From NCBI GenBank assembly GCA_945859605.1, contig OX243828.1:22240109-22304108 (forward strand): a stretch of DNA of 64,000 bases, given 5' to 3'. Below, one piece after another: positions 32,246 to 44,022 of this stretch. The stretch is from Lumbricus rubellus (lineage: Eukaryota > Annelida > Clitellata > Crassiclitellata > Lumbricidae). The notes under the pieces are model-generated. The model worked only from the letters and a program-made list of their open reading frames with translations, ran no database searches and had not been told where the DNA came from. Position 1 is the stretch's first letter. Every line of letters starts with the position of its first letter. Both the position numbers and the translations under genes were made by a program.

Positions 32246-32685
32246 ACTGACTAGTCAACCCTGGGTGGTGCGTAGTCTAAAATGTAATGTATAATGTAAT
32301 GTAATGTAATGATTGTAATGGAAATCTTAGAAAATGTCTAAGCGCCCACAAAAACCACGTCAGGGAGACCAGCTTATTCACCGGCGCTAAATGGGTATTC
32401 TGCTTTGATCGGGTAGAGCTGAGCTTGATCGATTTGTACAAATTTGAGGTGGGACCGTGGGAGATTCTAATCTAGATAACCGTCATTGCAAGCTGACTAC
32501 TTACTGTAGGCGAGTCTTAGTCCAAGTGCCTGAAACAGCCATCATGCCGTAACTCGGGAAACATAAATTTTCTTGTTTAGAAAACGATTTAAAATGTTAA
32601 GGACATTATGTGACCTTGTTTAATTAGGAAGTAGAGAGGAAACGTTCATCTACAGCAACTGATGATAACAGTTTAGATTACACTG
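32246..32685. other. Unique sequence, no gene seen
   Basis: A short AATGT run (32282-32310). Nothing else recognised. Confidence 0.3.
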
Positions 32686-32689
32686 TCAT

Positions 32690-32729
32690 AATCGTCGTCG
32701 TCATCATAATCATCATCGTCGTCGTCGTG

Positions 32730-32800
<71 letters not shown>

Positions 32801-32873
32801 AATCATCATAATTATCATCATCATCACCACCACCACCACCACCACCACCACCACCACCACCATCATCATCATT

Positions 32874-32907
<34 letters not shown>

Positions 32908-32995
32908 CCATCATCATCACCACCACCACCACCATCATCATCACCACCACCACCAACACCGTCGTCGTCGTCATCAACAACAACAACACAATTCA
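32690..32995. repeat. ATC/ACC trinucleotide array
   Basis: CATCATCAT alternating with CACCACCAC blocks. The Met, Asp or Ile frames are artefacts. Confidence 0.95.
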
Positions 32996-32999
32996 TGAT

Positions 33000-33395
33000 G
33001 ATCTTCTACATTTTCGTCGTCTTTCTTTCGTAAAGACTTCACGAGTTTAGAAATGCGCAACAAGACAACTATTAGACTTTTATTTTCGGCCACACAAAAA
33101 CACCATGGTCTGCATCCAATGCAATTGACCGATTTCTTCGGCCTCACCGCACGTGATACCCGACGTCTTCCTGGCGATAGTAGCGGCGCCTGCCGAGCGT
33201 AACCTGAACGAGGCCCCGCTAGGGACTACTGGCCCGGAAACGAATCATGGCCGGGGCTTGGCAGCAGGAAGGAGGTCGAACCGTAACAAATTATGTCCCG
33301 TCGGATATGCGCTTCGCTTGTCCGGACATTTCTTCTTTTCTGCCCCCCCTGACCACTCCCTCCCCCCACATCGTCTTCTCTATTTCTTTGTTTAC
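33000..33395. other. Unique CpG-containing stretch, no supported gene
   Basis: 33150-33340 keeps several CG dinucleotides and is open in two plus frames that run into the TTC array. No start, signal or splice evidence decides between them. Confidence 0.3.
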
Positions 33396-33427
<32 letters not shown>

Positions 33428-33830
33428 CTTCTTCTTCTCCTTCTTTTCTTTTTCTTCTTCTTCTTCTTCTGCTTCTGCTTCTTCGTACTTTTCTTCGTTT
33501 TAATTTTCCGCTTCTTCTTCTCATCTTCTTCTTCCTCCTCCTCCTATTCTTCTTCGCCCTCCTATTTCTCTTCGTCCTATTCTTCTTGTTCTTGTTCTTC
33601 ATCTCGTATTCTCGTCCTCCTCATCCTCGTCTTCTTCTTCTTCTTCTTCTTTTTCTTCGTCTTTGTCATCCTTTTCTTTTTCCTCCTCATCTTCCTTCTT
33701 CTCTTCTTCTTCTCCTTCTCCTATTCTTCTTCTTCTTCGTCTTCTCTCCATCTAATCTTTTTTTATTCTCGACTTCTCTAAGTTCTTCTTAGCCTCATTT
33801 TTTCTATGCCTTCTTCTTCTCCACCTCACT
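33396..33830. repeat. TTC/CTT polypyrimidine array
   Basis: TCTTCTTCT runs with many interruptions. The Ser, Phe and Leu frames are artefacts. Confidence 0.92.
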
Positions 33831-34600
33831 TTCATAAGCTTCTCTATCTTCTCCGTGGCTTTTGTCTTAGTAACTAACACTTTTGTAACTGTGCCTTCAT
33901 GTTTCATTCAAATTCTTCGTCATTTACACTCTTTCCTGCTTCTTCTTTTCTGCCTAAATTCCTCATCTTCCTTACTTTGCTCCCATCCTTCCTTTCTTTC
34001 TTCGTTCTTTCTTTATTTCTCAATTTATCCATGTGTCTGTCTGTCTGCCTTTTGTCTGTCTGGTTGTCTCTGTCTGTCTGTCTAGGCCTATCTGTCTACC
34101 TCTCACTCCTGTCCACTAGCCCTTCTGCTATGCACTTGCCATGCATATCCTTCGCAATATTTTGCATTCCTCCAGCACTCTCTCCTCATCCACCTAATCC
34201 TCTCCTTCACCCTCCTAGAACTTTCCTTTCATTCCCAAGTTTTTTCTTCCTCATCCCTCACCCCACTCCAATGCATGCCCTTCGGTCGAGGTGTCCCACA
34301 CTGTTATTCGGATAGCGTGTACTAAATGGAGTCGATTGGGGCTAACACCCTGTCCGATATATCACTAGTTCGGCCGGTGTGTGGGTGTGACTACAATATC
34401 CACTCGTTATAGATAGGTTCCTGCGCTTGCTTAGCTGGGTAGCTTTGATGTTACTTTATAGGAGCATGAAGACGAGGTTCAGTGAGAGGGTGCTGTCATG
34501 GCAGCGTATGAGGCAGGGATTCGAACCTCAACAGTTACTGTAGTGTTGCAAGGTCAACTCATCTGCAAGGAGACACGAAAACAGATATAGAGAAAAAATA
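33831..34600. other. Pyrimidine-biased unique sequence, no gene seen
   Basis: TCTGTCTG short runs near 34035-34085. Several frames but no supported exon. Confidence 0.3.
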
Positions 34601-34603
34601 TGC

Positions 34604-34720
<117 letters not shown>

Positions 34721-34816
34721 GATAGGCAGACAAGTAGAGCCATTCGAGGTGGGTCACACGTTCGTAGGGTCAAGCCCAAAGAATAGGAGATACATGTACG
34801 AATAAATAAATGCACA

Positions 34817-34990
34817 TTAATCCATTTGTGCCTAGCGTCCCCAAAAAGGGGACGCTTCAAAAATTTGCTCTTAAAGCATCAAAAGCAAAAATTTTGCAGA
34901 TTTTGTGTTAGATGTTGTCCAAACTCATCATTTGCAACAAAGTTTTTATGTTTTGAGATGATTTTTAAAAATCAGGCACTAATGGGTTAA
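34817..34990. mobile_element. piggyBac-type MITE (TTAA target)
   Basis: TTAA at 34817-34820 and 34987-34990 bounds ends TCCATTTGTGCC and GGCACTAATGGG, which are inverted. Inside the left end is a perfect hairpin GCGTCCCC-aaaaa-GGGGACGC. TTAA duplication with CC(C/A)TTTG-like ends is typical of piggyBac. Confidence 0.78.
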
Positions 34991-35787
34991 GTTCACGCGC
35001 ACTTCGCGCTGTCTGGGCGTACGCAGGGAAACTCTAATTGCCAGCAACATCAGCAGCAGCAGCCCTAACAGTTGCAATAATAGCGGATATGAACGTAAGC
35101 ATGCAGTTAATAAAAATGCCAAACCATAACGTACGACTACATTAACTCAGGTCTATAAAACATGTGCGTTGCGCATTCCGCAATATTATCCAATCATCGA
35201 GACCCCACAGCACAGCGAAGAACACGATAATTGTAAGCACTTGAAAAATCCCCAATGCGCTAATTGTCGCGCACGAATAAGACTTCATCCCGACCGTCAG
35301 GGGTCAATGAGTACAGCTGGCGGAAGTACTCAGAGAACGATAGAAAAGAACCCACTGGAGAGCAGTTATGAGGCGCATCTATTTCGGAAACATATTAGAA
35401 TGAGCAAGGCTGCTTTCATCGCTCTGCCGGTGATGCGCTTTTATGCAGACTTGACAACTCGGTTCTAGAGCTCCCGAACGTAATAAACGGAGAGTTGAGT
35501 TATAAAATTACATCCAGGGTGCCTAACCGTGATCAGGAATTCACGCTATTATAACGTAGACGCTTAAAAGCGAAGTACCTATAAAAACGCATTCACTGTT
35601 TCACTATTTCACTGTTTCATTGTTTCATATAAGACTAAATATTTTCGTTGGAACATCGTGAAAGCCACATTAAAAACGGACTTTCCTCTGCTATCAGATA
35701 ATTATTTATGAAATGGATCTTTGACGCATTTTGATGATTTACAATCATTCGTTTATCTAATTCCATTTTCAGACTTCGCTTGATTTT
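34991..35787. other. Unique sequence, no supported gene
   Basis: A plus-strand frame of 99 codons (35169-35468) contains CKHLKNPQCANC, a pair of CxxxxxxxCxxC-like cysteines, but no known domain, splice site or neighbour supports it. Short TTTCACTG repeats lie near 35595. Confidence 0.3.
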
Positions 35788-36051
35788 TCTTTGGGTTGCG
35801 GTCAACGGATATGTGCATTGTGCATGGAAAAAGGAAAAAGGAAGACCAAAGAAGAGATGGGTAGACATGATACGTGAGGACTTTAGGGAGATGGGTTGGT
35901 CCATACAGGAGGCTACACTGTACACAGTACACACAAACAAAGCTCAAGAGAGAGAGAAGTGGAGATTTTCCATAGCTGGGCGGCTGTCACGTGCGAAAGC
36001 ATCGTCAAAGCCATAAGTCAATCAGTAAGTCAAGTCAGTCTTTGGGTTGCG
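35788..36051 (+). mobile_element. 5'-truncated LINE with 13-bp target duplication
   Basis: tctttgggttgcg occurs at 35788-35800 and 36039-36051 and brackets a 238-bp insert. The insert codes, in one open frame, KKEKGRPKKRWVDMIREDFR, then EMGWSIQEAT and EREKWRFSIAGR, the standard C-terminal end of non-LTR retrotransposon ORF2 (GRPxxRWxDxIxxD...W). A stop and a tail of AAGTCAATCAGT/AAGTCAAGTC repeats follow. The frame is uninterrupted, so the insertion may be fairly recent. Confidence 0.88.
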
Positions 36052-36235
36052 TAGAAATCCGTCAAAAATTATCTAGAGCATTTTTATGTCTTGGTATATA
36101 TTTTTAATGCCAACGTATGAAGCGGGATTTTTATTCGACTGTATACATGTACGATCAGGTTGCTCAGATGTTTCTAAATTTTTCACTCTGAATATGGTAA
36201 GATTCATCCAAAATTTTATGCAAGTTTTGTATGCT

Positions 36236-37698
36236 GTCGGATTCTATCGGATGTCTTCGGATACTATCGGATGTCTTCGGATTCTATCGGATGTCTTCGG
36301 ATACTATCGGATGTCTTCGGATTCTATCGGATGTCTTGGGTTCTGTCGGATGTCTTTGGATACTGTCTTTGGGTTTTGTCGGATGTCTTCGAATTCTGTA
36401 GGATGTCTTTGGATACTGTCAGATGTCTTTGGGTTTTGTCAGATGTCTTTGAGTTCTGTCAGATGTCTTTGGGTTTTGTCGGATGTCTTCGGATTCTATC
36501 GGATGTCTTCGGATTCTGTTTGATGTCTTTGGATTCTGTCGGATTTCTTAGGATTCTGTCGGATGTCTTCGGATTCTATCGGATGTCTTCGGATTCTATC
36601 GGATGTCTTTGGAATCTGTCGGATGTCTTCGGATTCTATCGGATGTCTTTGGAATCTGTCGGATGTCTTCGGATTCTGTTTGATGTCTTTGAATTCTGTC
36701 GGATATCTTTGGATTCTTTTGGATGTCTTCTGTTTCTGTCTGATTTCTTCGGATTCTGTCGTATCTTCGCATTGGATATCTTCGGATTCTGTCTGATACC
36801 TTCGGATTCTATCGGATACCTTCGGATTCTATTGGATACCTTCGGATTCTGTCGGATGCCTTCGGATTATATCGGATTCCTTCGGATACTATCGGATGCC
36901 TTCGGATTATATAGGATGTCTTTGGGTTCTATCGGATGTCGTTGGGTTCTGTCGGATGTCTTCGGATTCTATCGTATCTTCGTATTGGATGTCTTTGAAT
37001 TCTGTCGGATATATTTGGTTTCTATTGGATGTCTTCGGTTTCTTTGGATTTTATCTGATTTCTTTGGATTGCGTCGGATTCCTTCGGGTTCTGTCGGATG
37101 TCTTCGGATTCTTTCGGATGTCTTGGGATTCTGTTGGATGTCTTCGGATTCTATCGGATGTCTTTGGGTTCTATCGAATGTCTTTGAATTCTATCGGATG
37201 TCTTCGGATTCTGTCGGATACCTTTGGATTCTATCGGATTTCTTTGGATTCTTTCGGATGTCTTTGGGTTCTGTTGGATGTCTTCGGATTCTATCGGATT
37301 TCGGATTCCTTCGGATTCTATCGGATTCCTTTGCATTCTATCGGATTTCTTCGGATTCTATCGGATTTTTTCGGATTCTATCGGATTTCTTCGGGTTCTG
37401 TCGGATTCCTTCGGATTCTAAAGGATTTCTTCGGATTCTATCGGATTTCTTCGGATTCTATCGGATTTCTTCGGGTTCTGTTGGATTCCTTCGGATTCTA
37501 AAGGATTTCTTCGGATTCTAAAGGATTTCTTCGGATTCTATCGGATTTCTTCGGATTCTATCGGATTTCTTCGGATTCTATCGGATTTCTTCGGATTCTA
37601 TCGGATTCCTTCGGATTCTGTCGGATTTCTTCGGATTCTATCGGATTTATTCGGGTTCTGTCGGATGCCTTCGGATTCTATCGGATTCCTTCGGATAC
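36236..37698. repeat. 20-bp minisatellite, about 73 copies
   Basis: The unit is close to TCGGATTTCTTCGGATTCTA. Most of the array keeps an exact 20-base period over more than 1 kb, with substitutions but few indels. Earlier units use TCGGATGTCT; later ones TCGGATTTCT. Because 20 is not a multiple of 3 and the unit lacks stops in some phases, a frame of 416 codons (36271-37521) appears, a repeat of 20 residues; I read it as non-coding. Confidence 0.93.
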
Positions 37699-38670
37699 GT
37701 TTGCCTTCCAATGAATTCCATCCGACTCCACCGAAGCGAACTCTCGCTCAGCAACTGGAAGAAATCTGAGTTGATTAAACTGTCAAACGCATCATCTTGT
37801 TCTTCTGACGTCCGCCGCCGTCGTAAATATCTGACCATTAAAGAAATGAACTGGCTTCCACGCCCGTCATCTCTGCATGACCCTCGTTCACCCTTTCCCG
37901 ACGCTCTTCCACCTCTCCGTATGCCTTTCCATTTCTGCCTCTGTGTCTCCATTTGCAAGTCCTCGTGTCTTCTTCTGTGTCTCTATTTCTCTGTCTCAGT
38001 ATCTCTGTCTACCAGCTAACTTTGTATCCATTGAATATTGACCGCAAAAAATACTGGACTGGATCGGGAAAAAAAATAATGTCTAGTCTCTTTCGGAATA
38101 GTGGTCGATTCTCGGACCATCTGGGTGTCTGGTTCAACAGGTTTAGACATCATTGATCACAGCATTGTTGGTTTATACCTGGTTCAGGTCTGGAATTACG
38201 CCCGATCTATTTCCGCTTGAATATGCTTACCACATTCTGTATTTGGTTACGCTGACCTGTCGGGTTCGACTCTTCTGGTCCAACGGATTCTTGACTTCTG
38301 ACTGCGTTAACATTTGAAGCGATTAATAATCGTCTGATGCCTTGCATATCATTAAGCATATTAAGACAACAACGCTATAAAAGTTACTGGATTGATTTTT
38401 TCTGTCTTAATTTTTTTCTCCTTGTTCCATTTCTCTGCTCATGCCTCCAAGTAGAATGTATCTGCTTCTTTTTCTGCACCTCTATTTGTCTGTCTCTCTG
38501 TCTGTGTTCCTGTCTGTCTGTCTCTTTGGTTTCTCTGTGTTTATCGTCTCTGCCTGTTGATTTTACCTGTGTTTGTGCGAATAACTACATCCGTATCTGC
38601 GAAAGTATCATCTTGCGTACCACCACCTCCAGCACAACCATCACCAACACAACCCTCCACCACCACAACT
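37699..38670. other. Unique sequence, no gene seen
   Basis: Frames on both strands near 37711-37958 lack splice or domain support. TCTG runs occur near 38490-38530. Confidence 0.3.
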
Positions 38671-38673
38671 AAC

Positions 38674-38681
38674 ACCACCAC

Positions 38682-38740
<59 letters not shown>

Positions 38741-38772
38741 CCACCACAACCACCACCACGACCACCACCACT
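38674..38772. repeat. ATC/ACC trinucleotide array
   Basis: CATCATCAT flanked by CACCACC blocks. Confidence 0.95.
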
Positions 38773-38819
38773 ACACCCTCAATCCCCACCCCATCTCGAC
38801 CATCATCCAGCAGAACCCT

Positions 38820-39245
38820 CTCCTCGACGACAACAACTTCCGGTCAAAATGGCGCCTCAGAAATCGTGACGGGCCGAGCACAATGGCGCAATCTCTCTCC
38901 CGTCAGCGACTACTTTGTTCATAATGCGTCTCATATGCACAGTCAAGCGACGCTAAAGGCGCCTTCTCCTCATCCTCCTCATCCTCCACCTTCTCCTCGT
39001 CCTCCTCATCCTTCTCCCCGTCTCTCAGGCGGTCGTAACACGGTCGGGTGGGTCCGGGAAGAGCTGACCACGACCGGCGGCCCCGGCGCCAGCGGCGGCG
39101 GCACGGAGTCAATGAAGCGAAGGACAGACCTTGATCCAGCGCCGTCGCTGCTCTGTCCATGGTGGCGTGTTTTACGGCGATCGGCCGGAAATTTGTCGGG
39201 ATCTTTTATAGCGCCGATCCATCCGATCCGCCTATTTACTATAAT
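38820..39245. other. GC- and CpG-rich segment
   Basis: Contains ggccccggcgccagcggcgg and many CG dinucleotides, in contrast to its surroundings. A plus frame continues through it from the ACC array but shows no domain, so I treat it as a possible unmethylated or regulatory island. Confidence 0.35.
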
Positions 39246-39404
39246 ACGTGAGTCGTAGCAGCGGATTTCTTAAACCAACCGATGATCCGCTTTTATTCCC
39301 CGGGGGAGCTGGCGGCGGTTGATGGGTTAAGTGAACTTCGGTCGGAGTTACTGTGCTGGGTTCGCGATTACAACTATACACTCGACCTGTGTATAAACCG
39401 AGTA

Positions 39405-39620
39405 TGTTTGTATGTGTACTTGTTATAGCGCCCCTTCAAGCTCTAACTACTCAGAGGCGCTCCCGAATGCAGAGCGGACACTGCATCGGAGTTTCACGCC
39501 GAAACGCTGAGCAATTGTGAGTGAAGGACTTGCCCAAGGTCCTTACGCGGCGTTGTGGATTCGAACCTCGAACCTTCCGGCTCCAAGGCAACGACGCTAC
39601 CACTACACCAACGCGCCCCA
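39405..39620 (-). mobile_element. Full-length tRNA-derived SINE
   Basis: Read downward from 39620: TGGGGCGCGTTGGTGTAGTG head, GGTTCGAATCC B box, GTGAAACTCCGATGCAGTGT, GAGCGCCTCTGAGTAG, GGGGCGCTATAACAAG and a CACATACAAAC tail. It is in inverse orientation to the copy at 11059 and very similar to it. Confidence 0.85.
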
Positions 39621-39979
39621 CCAGCGGTTGGCTCTGTAATCGGGGCGCTACGTGTGTGCGTGCTATTGCGGGCGTGGCCATTTCCTGTAATTTCTGGTAA
39701 TTTCATTCTACGTGGTCTATGTGATAGGGCGCAAGATTAAGAATAGAATAACATATAACATCTTTTGATACATTAACATTTTGCCTTTATGGCCCCCTAC
39801 CAAGCAAGATTTTCTGTGAAGCTAGAGTATATTTTGTTTTCACAATTTCTTCCCTCTGTATGTACATTGCTAATGCTTATTGGTGGAGTGGGGTCACACT
39901 TCTAATTAATCTCATCGTGTAATCTGTAACGACTGCAAGTCATTTCTGGGAGAGAAAAAATATCTTGATTTGATATGAA
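39621..39979. other. Unique sequence, no gene seen
   Basis: Nothing recognised. Confidence 0.3.
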
Positions 39980-40050
39980 CCTGGTCTGATCGGTAGCGCA
40001 CTGGAGTTGTATTCTGACGATTGCGAGTTTGAGCCTGCTTCGTGTAACGA
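39980..40050 (+). mobile_element. tRNA-like head of another SINE type or tRNA relic
   Basis: ggtctgatcggtagcgcact has an A-box-like TGATCGGTAGCGC and gcgagtttgagcctgc a B-box-like GTTTGAGCC. The anticodon arm does not pair well, so it is not a working tRNA gene. Confidence 0.45.
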
Positions 40051-40420
40051 CTCTCTGGATTATTTGGCCAATTGTGTCGCTCTTTCTATTTATATTTCTT
40101 GATTTTATATGGCGTCAAAATTGCAATAAATGTGATGAACCAATTAAGTCCTTGGTTGTTTGAACGATCGGACACGCAAGACAGACTCTGTCATCATTAT
40201 CCATGACAAACTGTCACAGACTTACATATATTATGTCCGATGATATGATAGGCTGTATGGATGTCACGGGTCGTATTTCACAACGTGGATGTGGACCAAA
40301 GATAGGGGATGAAATACATGGAATCGGAGTAGCATAATTATACGATACTGTTAGCTCGTCTTGCGCCAATGAAACGTCGTGGACATGTCAATTATAATTA
40401 TTAGCACGCACGTATCTAGG
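40051..40420. other. Unique sequence, no gene seen
   Basis: Nothing recognised. Confidence 0.3.
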
Positions 40421-40424
40421 CTAT

Positions 40425-40822
40425 TTATGTATGCCTGTACGTACTATGCATGTATGTATACATATGTATGCATACATGTATGCATGCATGCATGTACGTA
40501 TGTTTGCATATAGGCATGTATGCGTGTACGCATCTATGCATGAACATATGTATGCATGTACTGTACTTACGCAAGTACGTAGTATGCATAATGTATGCAT
40601 GTATGCATGTACGTAGTATGCATAATATGTGCATGTATGCGTGTACGAATGTACGTATGTACGCATGTATGCATATATGCATGTATTCACGACATGCATG
40701 TACGCATGTGCGTATGTATGCATAATATATGCATGTACGTTTGTACGAATGTACGTATGTATATATGTACGTATGTATGCATGTACGTATGCATGACATG
40801 CATGACATGTATGCATGCTCCT
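40425..40822. repeat. ATGTATGCATGTACGT repeat array
   Basis: Alternating purine-pyrimidine ATGC/ACGT words, many of them palindromes (ATGCAT, GTAC). Open on both strands as Tyr, His, Met and Cys runs by composition. Confidence 0.9.
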
Positions 40823-40824
40823 TC

Positions 40825-41142
40825 GTCCCACTCTCCGATGTTCCATAAGGAAGAAGCGAGAGACCGATGGGACGTTGCAAGGCACCGCCTCCAAGACATC
40901 CTCATCCTCATCCGCTGATGCTGATGCTGCTGATGCTGCTGCTGATGTTGCAGAGGCAGATCGAACGGAAGTCATTAGCGATGCGGTGATGCCAGTCCGC
41001 CGCATCCCTCCGATCTCAGCAACGAGCATCATCCCCCGTTCGCCATAAACATCCATCGGCTGCTGAAACTGGGGCTGCTGATGCTGCTGATGCTGGTGCT
41101 GATGCTGGTGGTGATGGTGCTTGCGCCCTGACTCCGGTGGCA
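40825..41142 (-). CDS. Possible His/Gln-rich exon (3' boundary unknown)
   Basis: On the minus strand a long pyrimidine tract ends in gtttgttccag, a good acceptor, and the exon would start at 41142. Only one frame is open: PPESGRKHHHHQHQHQHQQH, then QPMDVYGERGMMLVAEIGGM, an Ala/Ser run and ADEDEDVLEAVP. The sequence is triplet-rich (CAG/CAT) but not a pure repeat, and the middle looks like coding sequence. The frame enters the ATGCAT array below 40822, so the real exon must end earlier. No partner exon was found and no domain is recognised. It could be an intrinsically disordered region of a nuclear protein or a chance frame. Confidence 0.3.
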
Positions 41143-41384
41143 CTGGAACAAACCAGATGAGTGATGGAACGATCGAGGGAGGCGAGGAGTTGGAACGAAC
41201 CGGGCAGGGTGGGAGGGAGGGAGGGAGAGTTAGAGGGAGGGAGGGTTGGTCTGAGAACACAAACATATTAACCCTCATAATGGTCGGGTTAACCGTTATC
41301 CTTGATCGATATATCCGACGCTCATCAAGTGTTATCGTTTTCTCAAGAGCTGTGTATCGATGAATTGCTCACCCGTACATCTAG
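41143..41384. other. Pyrimidine tract (minus) and short unique sequence
   Basis: GGGAGGGA on the plus strand at 41211-41246 forms the polypyrimidine tract before the possible exon. Confidence 0.4.
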
Positions 41385-42062
41385 TCATCCATCCATCTAG
41401 TCATCCTTATTATATTAACACGTGCATTTGTCAGTGCATCTATCCATCCATCCATCCATCCATCCATCTAGGCATCCTTATTATATCGATCTATCCATCC
41501 GTATATCCGTACAAGTATATCCATCCCTCTATCTATCCATCCATCCATTCGTATATCCATTATCCATCTATCCATCCATCCGTAAATCCACTATCCATAC
41601 ATCTATCCAACCATTCATCCAATCATCCATCCATCTATCCATCCATCCAATCAATCTATCCATCCATCCATTGAATCATCAATTAATTCATCCATCCATC
41701 CATATATCCATAATATATCCACACGTCAATTCATTAGTGATTCAATCCATTCATCAAATAATACATCATCCCATTCATCCATATATCAACACGTCCAATT
41801 TCATCCATCCATCGAATCATTAAACAATTCATCCATCCATTCATCCATCCATCCATATATCCATCCATCCATTTATTCATTCATCTATCCATTTATTTTT
41901 CAGTCATTCATATAATCCATCCGTCCATTCATCTATCAATCCATTTATCCTCAATCTACCCATTCATCAGATCATCCACTCAACAATCCACTCACAAATC
42001 CATTCATCCATTTATTCATTCATTCATCCATCCATTCATTCATTCATCCATTCATTCATTTA
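41385..42062. repeat. ATCC/ATTC tetranucleotide array
   Basis: CATCCATCCATT-type repeats with drift. Confidence 0.93.
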
Positions 42063-42288
42063 TCAGCCTCAATTGCGCAACACAAGCGTCATCTTTTCGT
42101 CGGTGGTGTCGCTACATCTGCGTGCCTGGCTACGGAAGACAATCGGATTCAGCAGCAGCAGCAGCAGCAGCAGCAGCATCTTCACACTGATGGCCATCTC
42201 AGTTGGCTCAACGTCAATACTCTGTAATTCCATCAGAGCGTTCCAATCTAACACCATTTCAAACTGCCACAGGTCAAAGCCGAATATC
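42063..42288. other. Short unique stretch with (CAG)9
   Basis: CAGCAGCAG at 42150-42177. The minus frame would be a signal-peptide-like Leu run, but that run is just the CTG repeat. Confidence 0.4.
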
Positions 42289-42289
42289 C

Positions 42290-42545
42290 ATCTCTCTTCC
42301 TTTCTTTCCCTCTCGCTCTCACTCTCTGTATTCTCTGTCTGTCTCTGTCTGTCTCTGTCTGTCTCTGTCTCTCTATCTGTCTCTGTCTATCTGTCTCTGT
42401 CTATCTGTCTCTGTCTGCATGTCTGTCTCTTTCACTCTCACTCTCTTTCTTTCTGTTTTTGTCTGTCCCTATCTGTCTGTCTATGTCTCTCTGTCTCTGT
42501 CTATAATTATATGTCTCTCTCTGTCTCTCTCTACCCCTCTCTTAC
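42290..42545. repeat. TCTG/TCTC pyrimidine microsatellite
   Basis: TCTGTCTCTG repeats. Confidence 0.92.
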
Positions 42546-42600
42546 TTGATCAATGTCTCTCTTCAATATTTTGTGCTCACGTGGTGTGTAACGTAACTAA

Positions 42601-42664
42601 AAGCACCCCTGAGTAGAGGAGCTTGAAGGGCGCTATAATAAGTGCACAAACAGACAAACAAAAA
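42601..42664 (+). mobile_element. SINE 3'-tail fragment
   Basis: CCTGAGTAGAGGAGCTTGAA, GGGCGCTATAATAAGTGCAC and an AAACAGACAAAC tail. Confidence 0.65.
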
Positions 42665-43178
42665 CTTAAATAAGACTTAACTATCACACCCAGTATAACA
42701 TAGCAGAAATTCAATCAATTTGATTCACTACATAATATTATTATAGCACGCAGGCATTTCTGAAATATGTGAAAAACTATGTGATTGACAGATGGCTGCG
42801 GTTATAGTCTACTGTTCCAAACATTAGCACAGACTGCACAGTAATAACTTATATAGCGCTACTGTATGGATTCTAAGCAGATAGTCGTCGATGATATATC
42901 TGTATACGAGCCAAATATTCCGAGTAACGTCATGTAGTTGAACCGCTCTCGATCCGAGGATTAGCTAGACCACGTACAATTTTCTCCCCCGTCCAAATCT
43001 GTTCCCAGTCTCCTTCGATATATAATAACGCATCGGATGATAATAATTCTGTTCACGACTGCTTCATCGTTCTATCAATTCATGTCATTTTAGGTCTGAG
43101 TTGAGCGCTCGATTCACGAACTGTGCCTGCGATAATCTCAAGTATGCTGTGGCTCACGCATACGTAATGTATATATGT
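42665..43178. other. Unique sequence, no gene seen
   Basis: Nothing recognised apart from a short tatatagcgct LINE-end relic near 42850. Confidence 0.3.
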
Positions 43179-43262
43179 GGGGCGTAGTGGTGCAGGGGTA
43201 TGTTCGGTGCCTTGGAGCCGAGAGGTTATGGGTTCGAATTCATCTCTAGCAGCAGCCGCCGG
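43179..43262 (+). mobile_element. tRNA-derived SINE head
   Basis: GGGGCGTAGTGGTGCAGGGG and the B box GGGTTCGAATTC. The 3' part is missing. Confidence 0.65.
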
Positions 43263-44020
43263 TAGCCTATAGCTAACAATTCATTTTCAACCCAATAATT
43301 GACTGCGTCTTTTTACATTCTTTTAGTTTATTTTGTCTGTCCCGATTTAAGTCTATAATTGACTCGCTATCTACATTTAGTAAGAGCTATAGGCTATAGA
43401 CAGTTTTGATATCCTGCTACTAATCAAGTTGCTGTAAACTATGTTTTGCTTTGTTCTGTTTTCTTTGATTTCGATGCACTAAAAATATAAATATGAAAGG
43501 TGCTTTGAGTAATTGTTTTAACGTAGGCCTACACGATACAATTTATAGTAGCCTACCAGATACAGTAGAGGACGGTCATATAATTTAAGTGTTTTCTTTA
43601 GATTATTATGTAAGGTGGACTCGATAAGCTCCCCTGAACCTTTCCCCTTCCAGACTATTTTGGGAACAATCGAATTATTTTGTTTGCAGTGATGTGTAAA
43701 ATTATGTATTGCGGAAATAAAATGAACTTGAACTTGAGAAAATGTGCCAAGTTGCGGTTTTCGACCGTTTGTCACAAATTATTTTGCGCAATAGACGAAT
43801 AACTAAGTTAACCTATACTACTACGTTATAATATCCTCTTCTGAAGCTTTCTGAAGCTATGATAAGAAACGCAATGACACGCACACATATACAGTATCAC
43901 ACTGGTAAACAAACATCTACATTTGTTCATTATGCAATGACTAATAATATTGTAGATACTCATTAACTGTATAATGACGAGACATTTCGTGTGACGCCAT
44001 TTATGATGTCAACAATCACG
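43263..44020. other. Unique sequence, no gene seen
   Basis: ggaaataaaatgaacttgaacttgag near 43715 looks like a LINE 3' end with a short TTGAAC tail, but nothing upstream supports it. Confidence 0.3.
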
Positions 44021-44022
44021 TG

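Noticed and set aside
36271..37521. A 416-codon plus-strand frame with a 20-residue repeat
   Set aside because: It is the by-product of a stop-free 20-bp minisatellite: other frames are open too, and there is no start context, signal or splice evidence.
39980..40050. A functional tRNA gene
   Set aside because: Box A and B words are present, but the anticodon arm does not pair; a SINE head or relic is more likely.
42069..42257. Signal-peptide-like minus frame (MAISVKM followed by Leu run)
   Set aside because: The hydrophobic core is exactly a (CTG)9 repeat and there is no other support.
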